From positions 1 to 64,000 of the forward strand of contig CAOLHI010001659.1 in the NCBI GenBank assembly GCA_948474755.1: DNA of 64,000 nucleotides, read 5' to 3'. Source of the DNA: Ctenosaura bakeri. Taxonomy: Eukaryota; Chordata; Lepidosauria; Squamata; Iguanidae. The notes under the pieces are model-generated. The model searched no databases, was not told where the DNA came from, and worked only from the letters and a program-made list of their open reading frames with translations. Below, in pieces: positions 1 through 11,100 of the stretch. Every line of letters starts with the position of its first letter. Within the stretch, counting starts at the first letter, position 1. A program made the position numbers and the translations under genes.

Positions 1-292
1 AAGGTTTTAGCGTCCCTTCGCCGCACATGCAGCTGCCCAGCGTGGCTGTGGTTCCCTTCGGCTCCCGCACGTCTTCGTTCTTCGATATGGGGGTACTATT
101 TTCCCCTCATATCTTCCTGAGGGCGAGCTATTCGAGCCCCCTTCGGGACCCTCTGAACTCCCTTAACCAGGGGAGTATTCGATCGGCTCTTAAACGTTCT
201 CTCCGAGCCGATTTCACCACGCTGGGCGGTTGTGTATCGGCCAGCTAGCCTTTACACAACCGCTCGGTCCGCCATTAAACCCGGAAGTCCCC
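1..292. other. Unassigned GC-rich segment with a hairpin
   Basis: This segment is clearly richer in CpG than the AT-rich L1 sequence that starts near 293. It contains an 11-bp perfect inverted repeat (226-236 and 253-263, arm GCGGTTGTGTA) around a 16-nt loop. I see no convincing protein. It joins the first codons of a minus-strand L1 ORF2 abruptly at about 293, so it is probably another mobile element or a deletion junction. The family is not recognised. Confidence 0.3.
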
Positions 293-424
293 AAGTGAGC
301 TTTTTCAAAGAGATGAAAAATCTATCTGCATTGTGCTCCGAGTTAATGTTTTTCATGTACCATGATTGAATTTTAATATTCATGATTCTCAAATTGGTAT
401 TGTTACTAATGGATTATTATTAAA

Positions 425-731
425 TTATTTGTAAGAGGTCATTCCCTTGCTACGTGCAGGTAGATCTACTATTTCTTCCTCTATTTCTTCTTGAGCTTCT
501 TCCTGGCTTTCTCCCTCAGAATCCAATTCTAGCACTCCAATTCCTTCAAAAAGTCCTTCTTGTTCTTCAATATCTTCTTCTTCTTCTGATTCGACAACTC
601 TTTCCTTCTCTTGGTCAGATATAGTTATTTCAGATGTCTTACCTGTCTTTTGTAGCTTGTCTGCCTTTTTATTTTTAGCTTTAGCTTCTTTCATTGAAGA
701 TTGAAACTCCATTGTGTCTAGGGTTTCATTT
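425..731 (-). pseudogene. L1 ORF1 protein, C-terminal acidic tail
   Basis: After the LTR insertion the ORF1 frame resumes with a lysine-rich stretch and then a long run of Glu, ending DLPARSKGMTSYK at 425. The acidic tail resembles the Glu-rich codons at the end of the plus-strand L1 ORF1 near 35150-35220, which supports the assignment. In the present sequence the frame reads into it from the LTR (from 820), but that upstream part is LTR sequence and not native protein. An ORF2 start follows 42 bases further on. Confidence 0.6.
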
Positions 732-735
732 CTGT

Positions 736-1178
736 TGTTACTCTGATTTCTGGGGGTCCCGGGAGGGACACCTGAATGACCAAACCACAACACAACTTTG
801 GGGAAAATTAGCTGGAGCACTCACTAAAGCTAGCGAGAGGCAGGGTAACTTAGCAGGATCTTGCAACCCAGCATCTACGGGGTCAGGTCAGTCAAGCAGC
901 CAGACGGGTTAGAATAATAATAATGTTTATTAAGTACAGACAAATATTAAAGACACCACAGTCACACAGATAACTAAGGAATCAGAGATTGACTTAGGGG
1001 TAGGTATTTTCAGAGGGAAATGGGTGATACGACACCTTGAGAGCGGACCTTGAGAGTGAAGTTGGGCTGCGATGAAGAAGCTCAGCACGTGGGGCTGAGG
1101 GGAGCTCGCCAAGCAAAGAGGCAGCAAGGTGGTATGGAACTCTAGAGCGGTCCAAGCGATCTGAGGATGGTCTCAGAA
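736..1178 (-). repeat. Partial 3' LTR (R-U5 side only)
   Basis: Positions 736-1178 align closely with 2536-2990 of the full LTR, up to the shared GGATGGTCTCAGAA. After that the two diverge. The missing part is the U3 promoter half, so this copy has no symmetrical 3' LTR. Confidence 0.72.
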
Positions 1179-1393
1179 TCACTAAGCTTTTGGGCGGAGG
1201 CCTTCATGACAGATGCAAAAGTTACCTTGTCTGCCCGCAGTGCCTCGATCTCAGCATGAAGTCGGGCATTCTCCTTTTCTACTTCAGCTAGCTTTCCTCT
1301 GGTATCAACAAGGGTACTACTAGCGCCTCTGGCAGTAAGCCAAAGTCCGAAAGCAGCCAACACATCTTTCAATGGTCTGAACGGGTTCTTCAA
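1142..1393 (-). pseudogene. Coiled-coil protein remnant inside the LTR element
   Basis: An 83-residue open frame has a predicted helical middle (LAEVEKENARLHAEIEAL, a leucine-heptad pattern) and ends inside the partial LTR. Its position just before the 3' LTR would normally hold the end of pol or env, but the sequence looks more like a structural or Gag-type coiled coil. I see no zinc knuckle or enzyme motif. It is probably the surviving edge of a deletion. The function is unknown. Confidence 0.35.
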
Positions 1394-1732
1394 TTTAAGC
1401 GCCAGGGCATACGCTTCTCAGAGTGTGATAAGGGGATCGAATGTCTGGAAGATGGAGTCCTTCCAGGGGCATTTCCCCTTACTCAACACCCACCTTTCTA
1501 CTTCCCTTGGATCTCTTCCTCCTGCATTAGGTCCTTAACTGTGACTGGGGTCTCCTTGGCCATTTTCTCACTGCACAATTACACTTTCCTAACACAAACA
1601 TGGGATCAGGAACTGGAGGGACGGGCAGGATCACCTAGACCCCTGGGGGAACTTTAGGAGATGAACTCTCTGGAACTACTCGCGGGAAGAAGGATGGGAA
1701 CCTATCTTCAGCCTGCCCAAACAAAGTCGCTC

Positions 1733-1821
1733 TTGTACACCCAAACCCAGTTTTACACCTTGACAGCACTGGTGGGAAGATTGTACACCCAAACCCAGTT
1801 TTACACCTTGACAGCACTGGG
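1733..1821. repeat. Tandem duplication, 48-bp unit
   Basis: TTGTACACCCAAACCCAG begins at 1733 and again at 1781. The unit continues through ACACCTTGACAGCACTGG in both. It lies in the non-coding interior of the LTR element. Confidence 0.7.
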
Positions 1822-2535
1822 GACGAGAGGAAGAGGAAACGGTTTGTGGATGGGGGGATCACTTAGACCCAGGGAACCCTCAGGAGTACTCTGCTTACCT
1901 GAAGGGGGGTGATGAACGCTGAGGAACTTACTATGCTGCCTGGCCAAGCAGCGGTGGAAAAGGGATGGAAACCTAGACCAAACCGTCCCTAGCAGTTTTT
2001 TGGGTGAGGTGTACCTTCCTACACCTCGGGACAAACCTCTTAAAACCCTAAGCCAGGTAGGGGTTCCACCCACACCTATTACTCTATCAAATTCAGGACA
2101 CATCTGAGAATTGAGAAGCTGGGACACACCCGCGCCTTCTCCAACCTTAACAGCCACAACTCAAAGGGGCAGAGGAAGGAGTATGAGAGGGGTTTCTCCT
2201 TCCTTAAGTGCTTTTCGTGTGCCTTGCTGCTAGAGTGTTGTATGAGTGTAGACTGTTCCTAACATGCTAAAACCTCAACACTTAGGATCTCAGCCCACGA
2301 TAGACCCAAGATGGCGAGGTGATTCCCAGGGCAAGACAAAGAAAGAGAGGGGAACAGATTTCCACCCGAAAGAGTTACTTCACACACACAGAAGTCACAC
2401 ACACACTCTCCTGCCTACCAGCATTCTAAACGGCTCGGCTGCCCATTCCCTAGGTCAGTACCACCTGATTTGAGGAGGTTCGCGACTCCTTTTCAAATTA
2501 GGGGTACCGGGGTTGCCCACATTTCTCCACCACTC

Positions 2536-3435
2536 TGTTATCCTGATTTCTAGGGGTCTCGGGAGGGACACCTAAATGACCAAATCACAACACAACTTTG
2601 GGGAAAATTAGCTGGAGCACTCACTAAAGCTAGTGAGAGGCAGGGTAACTTAGCAGGATCTTGCAACCCAGCATCTACGGGGTCAGGTCAGTCAAGCAGC
2701 CAGATGGGTTAGAATAATAATAATGATGTTTATTAGGTACGGACAAATATTAAAGACACCACAGTCACACAGATAACTAAGGAATCAGAGACTGACTTAG
2801 GGATAGGTATTTTCAGAGGGAAATGGGTGATACGACACCTGTCTTGTAGTCCTGGACTTTGAGAGCGAAGTTGGGGTGCGATGAAGAAGTTCAGCACGTG
2901 GGACTGAGGGGAGCTCACCAAGCAAAGCGGCATCAAAGCGAGATGGAACCCTAGAGTGGTCCGAGTGGTCCGAGGATGGTCTCAGAAACTGGGGTCTTTA
3001 TAGGGTGAATTGTGACTGCAGGACATGCCTTACTCGGTGAGAACAATGCGTTTCAGGCGCAGGACAAAGCTTTGGAAAGGTCAGAATTTAGCATGATTGA
3101 TTCAGAGCCGAATTAACAATAGTGTAGCCAGTATGCAAATGCGGAGCGCTTAGTGCAGCTTTTGTCAAGTTGCCGGCTCGGGGCAGGGAGCCTTTGTTAG
3201 TATCACGCATATGCAATGAGGTGCTTGCCAGAGAGGTCCCTGAAGCAACGAACTGGCTGTATCAGGCCTGCCTGGGTGGAGGATGGACCGTCCAGCAATT
3301 ATTGGCCGTGCCTGTTTTTGTGCTTGTCTGGTGGCCTCACAAACACGTAGAGCGGGGTGGCAGAGGAAAGCCGAATTGTTTGATATCAAAGTGATATCGA
3401 GTGCTATCTCCGGGTAGGCCTAGACTGCAGTAACA
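2536..3435 (-). repeat. Full 5' LTR of the 736-3435 element
   Basis: This is a 900-bp LTR bounded by TGTTATCC and CAGTAACA on the plus strand. Related copies occur at 30630-31500 (minus), 35909-36831 (plus), 46342-46666 (plus, internally deleted) and 47411-48321 (plus). All share the GATATC-containing U3 start (GATATCA..TTGATATCAAA) and the GGGACCCC..CAGGGTAACA end. Confidence 0.75.
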
Positions 3436-3623
3436 CTGTTCTCATTGGTTTTCTCATTCAATCTGGCTTTTTCAAAATCTTTCTTGATTTTGAAGATAAT
3501 CTCAAGTTTTGGCACTCAATCAATTTTGTATATTCTTTGTTTATAGGAGAAAAATAATCCTTCCACTTCTTCCCACCCATAACTTATGCAGTTTTTCAAG
3601 AGGAGTTGAGCAAGGTTTTATAA

Positions 3624-4436
3624 TCATATCTCCTTTTGAGGATTTGCAATGGAATATCCTTGAAAAATTTTTATCTCTCTATCATTAAGTGCAAGTTGCT
3701 TGTTGTAACTAGTTTTCAAAATCCTTTCTTTCGTTACAGATCTATTTAGGTTGATTACTATGTCTCTAGGGAGACCCCGTTCTTGTGCAACGTGGGAGTT
3801 AAGTCTAAAGATTTTATCAATACTCAATTCAAATCTCTCCACCAGGGTCCCTATATAATCTGCTAGAATAGGAACTAATAACTCATAAAGGTTCTCGTCC
3901 ATCGTTTCAGGAAGACCTCAAAGTTTAATACATTTGTCCCTCTAGTGGAGTTCTTGGAGGTCAATCTGAATCCTCTCTTCACTTTGTTGTCGTACTAAGG
4001 TGTCTATTGTTTTTTCTAATTTTTTATTTTGTTCCCGTAGCTCTTTTACTTCTTCCTTCAGTCTTGAAATATCTTTAGAAAATAAATCCAATTTGTGATC
4101 AAAAGTTTCCAACTCTTTCTTCATATCAGACCCTATCTTCACACGATTAGTTTTCAGCTCCTGCCTTATTTCTGATTTAAAACTCTTAAACTCAACTACT
4201 AGTTGTTGAATTTGATGGGCCATCTCTAACTGCTTTGTATCTGGGTCACTGGTTGTTTTATTTGGTAAATCTACTGAAGATATTCTTACTGTTGATTTTG
4301 ATTTTTGTTTTCAGCCTAGTATCCATATCCTCATACACTATTATTCCAGTTGCTCAGTATCAACTATAAATTCCTCACCACCCTTCTTTAGGTGTGATAT
4401 CTCTTCCAATAAAAATTTGCTAAATTTCCTCTTCAT
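3624..4436 (-). pseudogene. L1 ORF1 protein, N-terminal and central part
   Basis: ORF1 encodes the RNA-binding chaperone that coats L1 RNA in cytoplasmic particles. The reading opens at 4436 (MKRKFSKF). It then passes into a long heptad-rich coiled coil (3942-4223, rich in K, E and L, with LKEEVKELREQNKKLEKT). The RNA-binding core follows at 3624-3902 and contains LSIDKIFRLNSH and ERGLPRDIVINL. A homologous core lies at 34626-34886, where LEVSIDKIFHVNS and LPRDVMVYF align, so both are the same family. Stops and frame changes near 3903-3941 and 4224-4350 break it. Confidence 0.72.
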
Positions 4437-4445
4437 ATACTAACC

Positions 4446-4827
4446 TCCTATATCAAATTCTCCTATAAGCTTGCACTATGGCCTTATATCTTTTCACTAA
4501 AACCTTTCCCTACGGTCATTCACTGTAACCTTAGTCGAGGAGAGTTCCCCTATTTCCAATGAATATTCCCCTTTCCAATCCCCAATCAGTTCCAAAATAG
4601 CAATAACGACTCTAATAATAGAAATATCAATGAATTTCAATAAATTTCATCCAAAGTTCTCTTAATCGTAAATAAAGAGTATAATCAATACAAAATCAAT
4701 TATAATAAGTTAATTAGTTAATCAATTAATTGGTGTGATTTCATATAATCAATTTTCCCAATTGATTGTGATGCACATGCCCCTTAACACATTCAAATTA
4801 ATATACATATAGAATATATTGTTATTA
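4446..4827. other. AT-rich stretch without a gene (possible L1 5' UTR)
   Basis: This stretch lies directly upstream (on the minus strand) of the L1 ORF1 start. It is very AT-rich and has no open frame of note. The boundary of the L1 cannot be fixed because the solo LTR at 4833 intervenes. Confidence 0.3.
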
Positions 4828-4832
4828 CTATG

Positions 4833-5168
4833 TGTCAGGAACTGAGATCACACACACAAAAGTAACAATGCTAGTGCATGATTTATTAGGAGCGTGATGT
4901 GGGTACAAGACTTCAGTGATCAAACTGAAGGCAATTTACAGAGACAAAACATTATAACTTAACAATCCATTCCCATGGTAAGAAGTCAGCTAATGACCTT
5001 GGAGGAACTAATTGAAACTGGTACTCACTATCAGTGCTGAATTCCAGGTGGTGTTTACATGACAGTCTCTGGTAGACATTCTTTGCTACAAGCAAGCAGC
5101 TACATGTTTCTACTACATATCCCATACTAAATACTTTCCCCTACTGAATATGGAGGGATCACCCGACA
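4833..5168 (-). repeat. Solo LTR, Gypsy type, 5-bp target duplication
   Basis: The repeat starts TGTCAGGAACTG and ends CACCCGACA. CTATG is duplicated at 4828-4832 and 5169-5173. The termini match the LTRs of the young Gypsy element (TGTCAGGAACAG..TCCCGACA), while the interior is diverged, so it is a relative of that family reduced to one LTR. It lies in minus orientation (poly(A) signal as TTTATT near 4884). Confidence 0.8.
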
Positions 5169-5173
5169 CTATG

Positions 5174-5567
5174 TCACTATAAATTTAATTTATCAAATGT
5201 TAAAATGAACTAATTAATCACCATTGAGTTACTAGCTTAATTCCTCATTTACTTAATTCATTTGGTAATTACCCATATCATATAATGGAATAACTAAGGT
5301 AAATCAAGCTCTCAAAAGTAGTTCATTACAAAGATTCAGCCACTCACTGGTAATTCATTTGAGATACACAAACTCTTTCTCTATCACAAATAATAATCCT
5401 AAAGTTTCAAATTTATCTATACTTCTTCATCAATTTTAACAGACTTGTTGAGACTACACAGAGAAGCAGAACAATGGAGTACAAACTGAGTAGCTGCCCC
5501 TTGTGTCCTGGAAGCAGAAAGTGGAGTTCAAGAAACCAATATTGGTACCTGTCAATTAATCTGTAGT
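5174..5567. other. Unassigned AT-rich sequence
   Basis: No gene, terminal repeat or LINE motif was recognised between the solo LTR and the CR1 3' end. Confidence 0.3.
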
Positions 5568-5654
5568 AGAATCATAGAAATGTAGAGTTGGAAGAGACCA
5601 CAGGGGCCATCCAGTCCAACCCCCTGCCATGCAGGAACACCCTCAAAGCACTCC

Positions 5655-7109
5655 CTACAGATGGCCATCAAGCCTCTGCTTAAAAGCCTCCAAGGAAGGA
5701 GCCTCCACTACACTCCGAGGCAGCATATTCCACTGCCGGACAGCCCTGACTGTCAGGAAATTCTTCCTGAGGTTCAGGTGGAATCTCCTTTCCTGCAGCT
5801 TGAATCCATTGCTCCTTGTCCTGGTCTCTGGAGCAGCAGAAAACAAGCCCTCTCCTTCTTCTACATGGCATCCCTTCAAATACTTAAACATGGCTATCAT
5901 GTCCCCTCTTAACCTTCTCTTCTGCAGACTAAACATACCCAGCTCTCTAAGTCTATCCCCATAGGGCATGGTTTCCAGGCCTCTCACCATTTTGGTCGCC
6001 CTCCTCTGGACTTGCTCCAGCTTGTCAATATCCCTCTTGAATTGGGTTGCCCAGAACTGGACACCCTTATTCAAGATGGGGTCTAACCAAAGCAGAGTAG
6101 ATTGGTACCAGTACCTCCCTCAATCTAGACACCATACTCCTATTGATGCAGCCAAGAATTGCATTGGCTTTCTTTGCTGCCGCATCACATTGCTGACTCA
6201 TGTTCAGCTTGTGGTCTATGAAGACTCCTAGATCCCTTTCACACGTACTGCTATCCAGCCACGTGTCCCCCATCCTATATTTCTGTATTCCATTTTTTCT
6301 ACCTAAGTGTAGGACCTTACACTTCTCTCTGTTGAATTTCATTTTGTTCGCCTTGGCCCAGCTCTCCAATCTATCCAGGTCATTTTGAATTTTGATCCTG
6401 TCCTCTGGCATATTAGCAACCCCTCCCAATTTGGTATCATCTGCAAATTTGATGAGCATGCCCTCTATTCCTTCATCCAAGTCATTGATAAAAATATTGA
6501 ACAGCACTGAGCCTAGGACAGAACCCTGTGGCACCCCGCTTGTCAGGATCAGACTCAGATACAAGGACAATAAACTTGCATAACAGATTTATTGTAAAGT
6601 TGCTGAGCAGTGAACATTGGCTTCGAAGAACAGGAATGAGTAAAGATCCCAAAAGCCTATGTAGTTAAGCAGTTTCAGATTCACACAAAGAAACCAAAAG
6701 CACATTCCTCCACTTGGGGTCATAAAGTCCTATAAGTTCCCATGGTTCCTATCTACATTCCCCAGGGATGTTTAGAGAACAGCAAATGGAGGAATGAACG
6801 CCTGCTCCATATTGTTATACTAAGCAACCAGGATCTGTGTCTATTAGAAATACACACTAACCCATAATCCCCTATCTAATTATGGAAGGCCATTCCTACA
6901 CCGCTAGTCACTTCTCTCCAGGATGAAAAGCAGCCATTCGTGATCACCCTTTGGGTTCGGTCGGTCAACCAATTACACATCCAACTAACAGTAGCCCTGT
7001 CCAGCCCACATTTTACTAGCTTCATTGCAAGAATGTCATGGGGAACTTTGTCGAAGGCCTTACTGAAATCGAGATATGCTACATCCACAGCATTCCCTTC
7101 ATCTATCAA
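5655..7109 (-). pseudogene. CR1 ORF2 reverse transcriptase, interrupted
   Basis: CR1 ORF2 normally encodes an endonuclease and a reverse transcriptase for target-primed integration. Here the N-terminal part is missing. The frame at 6876-7109 shows VDVAYLDFSKAFDKVPHD (RT block A region). After the LTR, 6067-6570 shows [17 protein letters not shown] and the catalytic block FADDTKLGG, followed by the thumb region. 5655-6074 carries the C-terminal part ending with LPRSVVEAPSLEAFKQRLDG. A frame change separates the last two pieces. It is the only LINE in the window whose A/FADD catalytic block looks intact. Confidence 0.82.
6541..6900 (-). repeat. Solo LTR inserted in CR1, 5-bp target duplication
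   Basis: The repeat begins TGTCAGGATCAG and ends ATTCCTACA. CCGCT is duplicated at 6536-6540 and 6901-6905. Removing it rejoins the CR1 reading of CCCCGCTAGTCACTTC, which matches the RT region of the CR1 at 43760-43800 on the other strand. The TTTATTGTAA on the plus strand gives the poly(A) signal in minus orientation. Confidence 0.85.
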
Positions 7110-7125
7110 GCTAGTAACTCTATCA

Positions 7126-7609
7126 TATCATAGTAGACAGTCAGTATTATCAGCGCAGTGATCAGATAACGTAATGGGACACTGTAGACGCCTGTTTAGA
7201 CTCAGTTCCAACCCTTCCTTGTACAAAACCATTTGTTAGGATGGTTTATGGTTCCAACCTGCAAGTCCCCACAAGCAGCTTTCCTTTACAGGGCTATCCG
7301 CTGCTCAGCTTTATGGACTGTGACCCCTTCTCAGGCAGTCTAAGAGTCTCAGTCTCAAAGAAACTGATGTTGTCCTCTTCACCTTTTTGCCTAATCCCAG
7401 TAGATATAACCCATTCCAGTTTCACAGCAGGCTCCACAGTTACTCCCTCTTCCCCTTTATGTTGCTGCATCTGTATTCATGCGGTGCCCTCTAGTGGATT
7501 TCTGGTTCCTCTTGAAGTAGATTTTTTTTTGTTGTTGTTAATGATTCACAAACTTAACAAAAAATGTCTTCCCAGATTCAACATCAAAATTGTACCTTTA
7601 GAGTAGTGC
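7126..7609. other. Unassigned sequence left of the Gypsy element
   Basis: Together with 12111-12800 this formed the target of the Gypsy insertion. No gene or terminal repeat was recognised. A T-rich run lies near 7521. Confidence 0.3.
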
Positions 7610-7614
7610 CTTCT

Positions 7615-7920
7615 TGTCAGGAACAGATTCACTCTTACACGGATCAACAAACTTAATAGAAGATTTATTGTAACATAGTAAGGGATGCTGTCTTCAGACG
7701 TTAAAGCTCGAGAATGGAACGTTTTCCCCCCACCTTACACTTTAACAGACAGTTTCTCCTAAGATAGTTGTAAAAGAACGAACGTCATCATGCCAAACGG
7801 TTCCTTTGAAATTCCAGCCAGAAGGAATGGTTGGCGCCTGGGAATAGCTAACAGCCTACTATCACTATTTCCTCAGTCTACTGCTATCCTAAAACAATAA
7901 AACATGGAGGACTCCCGACA
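7615..7920 (-). repeat. 3' LTR of the Gypsy element
   Basis: On the element's sense strand it starts TGTCGGGAGTCC at 7920 and ends CCTGACA at 7615. AATAAA lies in sense near 7663-7670. The predicted RNA start (ATTCTCGAG, sense) is near 7715, so R would be about 70-80 nt and U5 short. Confidence 0.88.
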
Positions 7921-7940
7921 TCCTGCCCCACTTTTTTAAA
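7921..7940 (-). promoter_or_regulatory. Polypurine tract of the Gypsy element
   Basis: On the sense strand the bases before the 3' LTR read AAAAAAGTGGGGCAGGA, then TGTCGGG. A purine-rich run ending at the LTR edge is the expected plus-strand primer. Confidence 0.75.
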
Positions 7941-8039
7941 AAAATATATACATAAAGATACACAAAATATAGAAAATATCACGGAACAGTAGAAAGACAA
8001 GAAAACTAAATAGTAATATGAATGCAGTAGCAAGTCAGT

Positions 8040-8115
8040 CGGGGCGTTGAGGAACATCAGCCGGCGAAGAAGTCAGCGAAGGTGCCCTCTTCAGCAAACT
8101 GGAATGAAAAACAGG
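8040..8115 (-). pseudogene. Integrase C-terminal remnant
   Basis: In a frame different from Gag-Pol, the sense strand reads AIHPVFHSSLLK followed by about 17 residues and a stop near 8038. IHPVFHxSLLK is a conserved block near the C-terminus of chromovirus-type integrases. Since the Gag-Pol frame is still at the start of the catalytic core (VFLPS) only a few codons earlier, a deletion of most of the core has joined the two ends out of frame. Confidence 0.75.
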
Positions 8116-11100
8116 ATGAATAGCCTTGAGGGAAGAAACACGATAAAATCCCATGCGATGACCGACCAGGGGCTAGCAGGCGCAGGCAGAGGTTGCAGGA
8201 GCCCTTGAGGTTTAGATGTGGGCGACTTAGAAACGTTGCAAGTGGCACACTGCTTAATGTAAGTTTGCACGGAGGGGTTTAATCCAGGCCACCAAAAAAG
8301 GCGGCGAATCGCATGCAATGTCTTCAAAAACCCAAAATGTCCAGCGGGTTTGGAATCATGATAACGATGAAGTACCTGCTCGCGGGCAGCAGGGGGAACG
8401 TAGACCTTGGTGCCATAAAAGGGGAGATTGTCAACCCATTCTATTTTATCCTTGTTTGCCGGTAGCCAGGAGTCTGCATGCGCTGCATGAATGATAGCAT
8501 CGCGGAGAGCGGAGTCACAAAGAGAGGAGGCAGAAAGCCTTGTCTTTGCTAATGCACGAGTAGTCACTTGAGAAGCCAGAGAGGAGGCAGGAAACAAGGT
8601 ATTGGAGTGGGAGGACGTAGCAGGGGATTCCGCAAAACAGGGAAGTCGAGAGAGAGGGTCCGCCAGTTGGTTAGTTCGGCCAGGTTTGAAAACAATTTTA
8701 AATCGGAATCTCTGGAAAAATTCAGCCCATCTCGCCTGCTTAGGGGAGAGTTTCTTAGCAGACTGTAAGGCTTGCAAATTCCTATGATCAGTCCAAACTT
8801 CAAAGGGGAGTCGAGCCCCTTCAAGCAAATGACGCCAAGAGGACAGCGCAAAATGGATAGCCTTGGCTTCTTTCTCCCAAATAGGCCAATTAGCTTGTTG
8901 AGGGGAAAATTTCTTTGAAATGAAAGCACAAGGCCTGAGTGCTCCTGTGGTGTCATGTTGTAAAAGAACGGCTGCCATGGCAAAGTCCGAAGCATCCGTT
9001 TGCACAATGAATTGCTTCGTACTGTCGGGAAAAAGGAGTAAGGGCTCAGACGTAAATTTAGATTTCAAATGGTCAAACGCCGATTGACACTCAGGTGACC
9101 AACAAAGTCTATGCGCCTTGCCCGCAGTGGATCCTTTAGGTTTCCGTAGAAGGTTGGTGAGTGGAAGCGTTATGGCAGCAAAATCCTCAATAAAGTTCCG
9201 GTAGAAGTTCGCAAAACCAAGAAATTGCTGCAGTTGCTTCACAGTTTTAGGGACGGGCCATTGCAAAATGGAGTTAATCTTCGAAGGGTCCATTTTAAGT
9301 GAACAATCTTGAATCCTATATCCCAAGTAATCAAAAGTTTGGGTGTCAAATTGGCATTTAGATAGATTAACCACGAGGTTGTTATCTATAAGCCTTCGTA
9401 ACACTTCACGAACCAATGACACATGAGATTCCATGGAATCTGCGTAAATTAAAATGTCATCCAGATAAATCAGAACCCCCTGATACAACAAGTCATGGAA
9501 AATGGTGTTCAAAAACATTTGGAACACAGATGGCCCCGATTGTAAGCCAAAGGGAAGAACCGTCCATTTAAAGTTACCTAGAGGAGTTGCAAGGGTGGTG
9601 AGCCACTCAGAGTCCGGGTCCATTCTAATCCTATGAAAAGCCTCTTTAAGATCAAGTTTGGTGAAATATTTTCCTTGAACAAGATGGTCCAAAACAGTCC
9701 GTATCAGAGGTATGGGATAACAATTGGAGGAAATAACCTGGTTAATAGCAGAGTAGTTAACTATCAGTCTCGGATCCGCGCTGGGATCTTTTCTCTTTCG
9801 GAAGAAGACAGGACTCGCCGTGGGGGCTGTAGAGGGCTTGATAAAGCCGCGAGCCAAGTTTTTATTTAGGAACTTCTTGAGAGCAAGGAGTTCTTTTTGG
9901 CTCATGGGATAAATTTTCGGTTTAGGCAGGGTGGCCCCGTCAACTAATTCCAGTTTACAGTCAAAGTCCGTGTGGGGAGGCAATTTGTCAGCCTCCCTTT
10001 CGTGGAAAGCCTTTTGGAAGTCTCGGTAGTGTGAAGGAATTTGTTGCAATTCTTCATGGGGAATAGAAAAGTTTTCATCTGAAGAGGACATAGTGCCAGC
10101 AGTCCAGTTTATCTGGGGGTTATATTCACGAAGCCAATCGATTCCCAAGACCAATTTGAACTGCATCGCCTTGGGAACTAGAAATCGCATGCTGTAATTG
10201 TTTTTGTCCATTTGAAATGAGATGGGCTTAGTGATTTTACTAATTACTCCCCCAGTCATTGAGGTCCCATCCATTTGCGTTAATTTGATGGGGCATTCCA
10301 AGGGCTCATAAAGAGTTTTCAATTGTTTGGCCAATTTGGGGTGTAACAAACTTCTGGAGCAGCCAGAGTCAATTAATGCCCTATGTACATGCAAAGTCCC
10401 ATCGCTGCCACTAATCGCAACCGTGGCGTAGAAATGGGGAATTTTAGGAGTACTTACAGATGTTCCCGCCGCTTGCCAGTCATCGCAGTCAGGTTTAGAA
10501 TCTCCATCTATGTCAGATGAGGACGAAGAGGTGGTTTCATCATCGGGATCGGAGTCTCCTGTCGCCGCTGCAGGGTCCTTAGAAGTGCGTCTAAGTGGTT
10601 GTTTGGCGGCCGCTGTCTGATGTGTGAATTCTATATTCTTTGGGTCTGCTCGTGCTCCCTTAGTCCCAGTCGGAGCTTGGTTTCCGCGGCAGGTGTTGGC
10701 GAGGTGGCCCGGTTTTCCACAGTTAAAGCACATGCCCAAACGGAGACGTTTGTTCCGTTCCTCAGCATTGAGGACGGTGGGACCGCGAGGTTGTCGTTTT
10801 GGCACATCTTGTCTTTGTCGGTTCAGCTGAACAGTCTGGGTTATGCCTTCCATTTCAGTAGCTAGTCTGACCCAACCTAGCAGGGTCTGTGGATTGGCCT
10901 GCATTAAGCACCCGTGTAGAATATCAGGATTTAGTCCATCTTTGTATAACTCAATTAGAATTTCATCACTCCACGGGACTTTGGTGGCCAGGTTTCTAAA
11001 TTCACGGGAATACGTCCCCACATCGTTCCTGCCTTGTTTCATTCGTTTCAGTTGATATTTGGTGTTTTCCAATAAATGGGGGTCTTCAAAGCGTTCCCGC

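Larger units (their letters stand above)
736..3435 (-). mobile_element. LTR retroelement, non-autonomous, TGTTAC/GTAACA termini
   Basis: A complete LTR of 900 bp lies at 2536-3435 and a related partial LTR at 736-1178. Both lie in minus orientation: each has poly(A)-signal-like TTTATT on the plus strand near 930 and 2730. The outer ends are TGTTAC (736) and GTAACA (3430-3435), and CTGT is duplicated on each side. The inner 1.36 kb carries no recognisable protease, reverse transcriptase or integrase. The left LTR lacks its U3 half and joins internal sequence directly, which points to an internal deletion. The superfamily is undetermined. Confidence 0.7.
293..4445 (-). mobile_element. L1 LINE (5' part), split by an LTR element
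   Basis: The element reads right to left: the ORF1 start near 4436, ORF1 coiled coil and C-terminal domain, the ORF1 end at 425, then the first codons of ORF2 (ATG at 381-383, beginning MNIKIQSW) before the copy is cut at about 293. The LTR element at 736-3435 interrupts ORF1, and the target CTGT is duplicated at 732-735 and 3436-3439. The order fits the L1 plan of ORF1, a short spacer and ORF2. Frameshifts and the insertion make it inactive. Sequence right of 4445 is AT-rich and may be its 5' UTR. Confidence 0.75.
5568..7125 (-). mobile_element. CR1 LINE, 5'-truncated, split by a solo LTR
   Basis: The CR1 3' end lies at 5568 on the plus strand: the octamer-like tail (CATAGAAAT) is followed by the conserved GTTGGAAGAGACCAC block. 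Reverse-transcriptase sequence extends right to about 7120. A solo LTR at 6541-6900 interrupts it with CCGCT duplicated on both sides. The copy is close in sequence to the CR1 copies at 15363-16572 and 41200-44742, so it is fairly recent. Confidence 0.85.

Noticed and set aside
1733..1821. CRISPR-like direct repeats
   Set aside because: Only two copies, adjacent, without spacers, inside a vertebrate LTR element. It is a simple tandem duplication.
2264..2473. Coding frame in the LTR element interior
   Set aside because: It is rich in His and Thr from an imperfect (CA)n stretch and has no retroelement motif.
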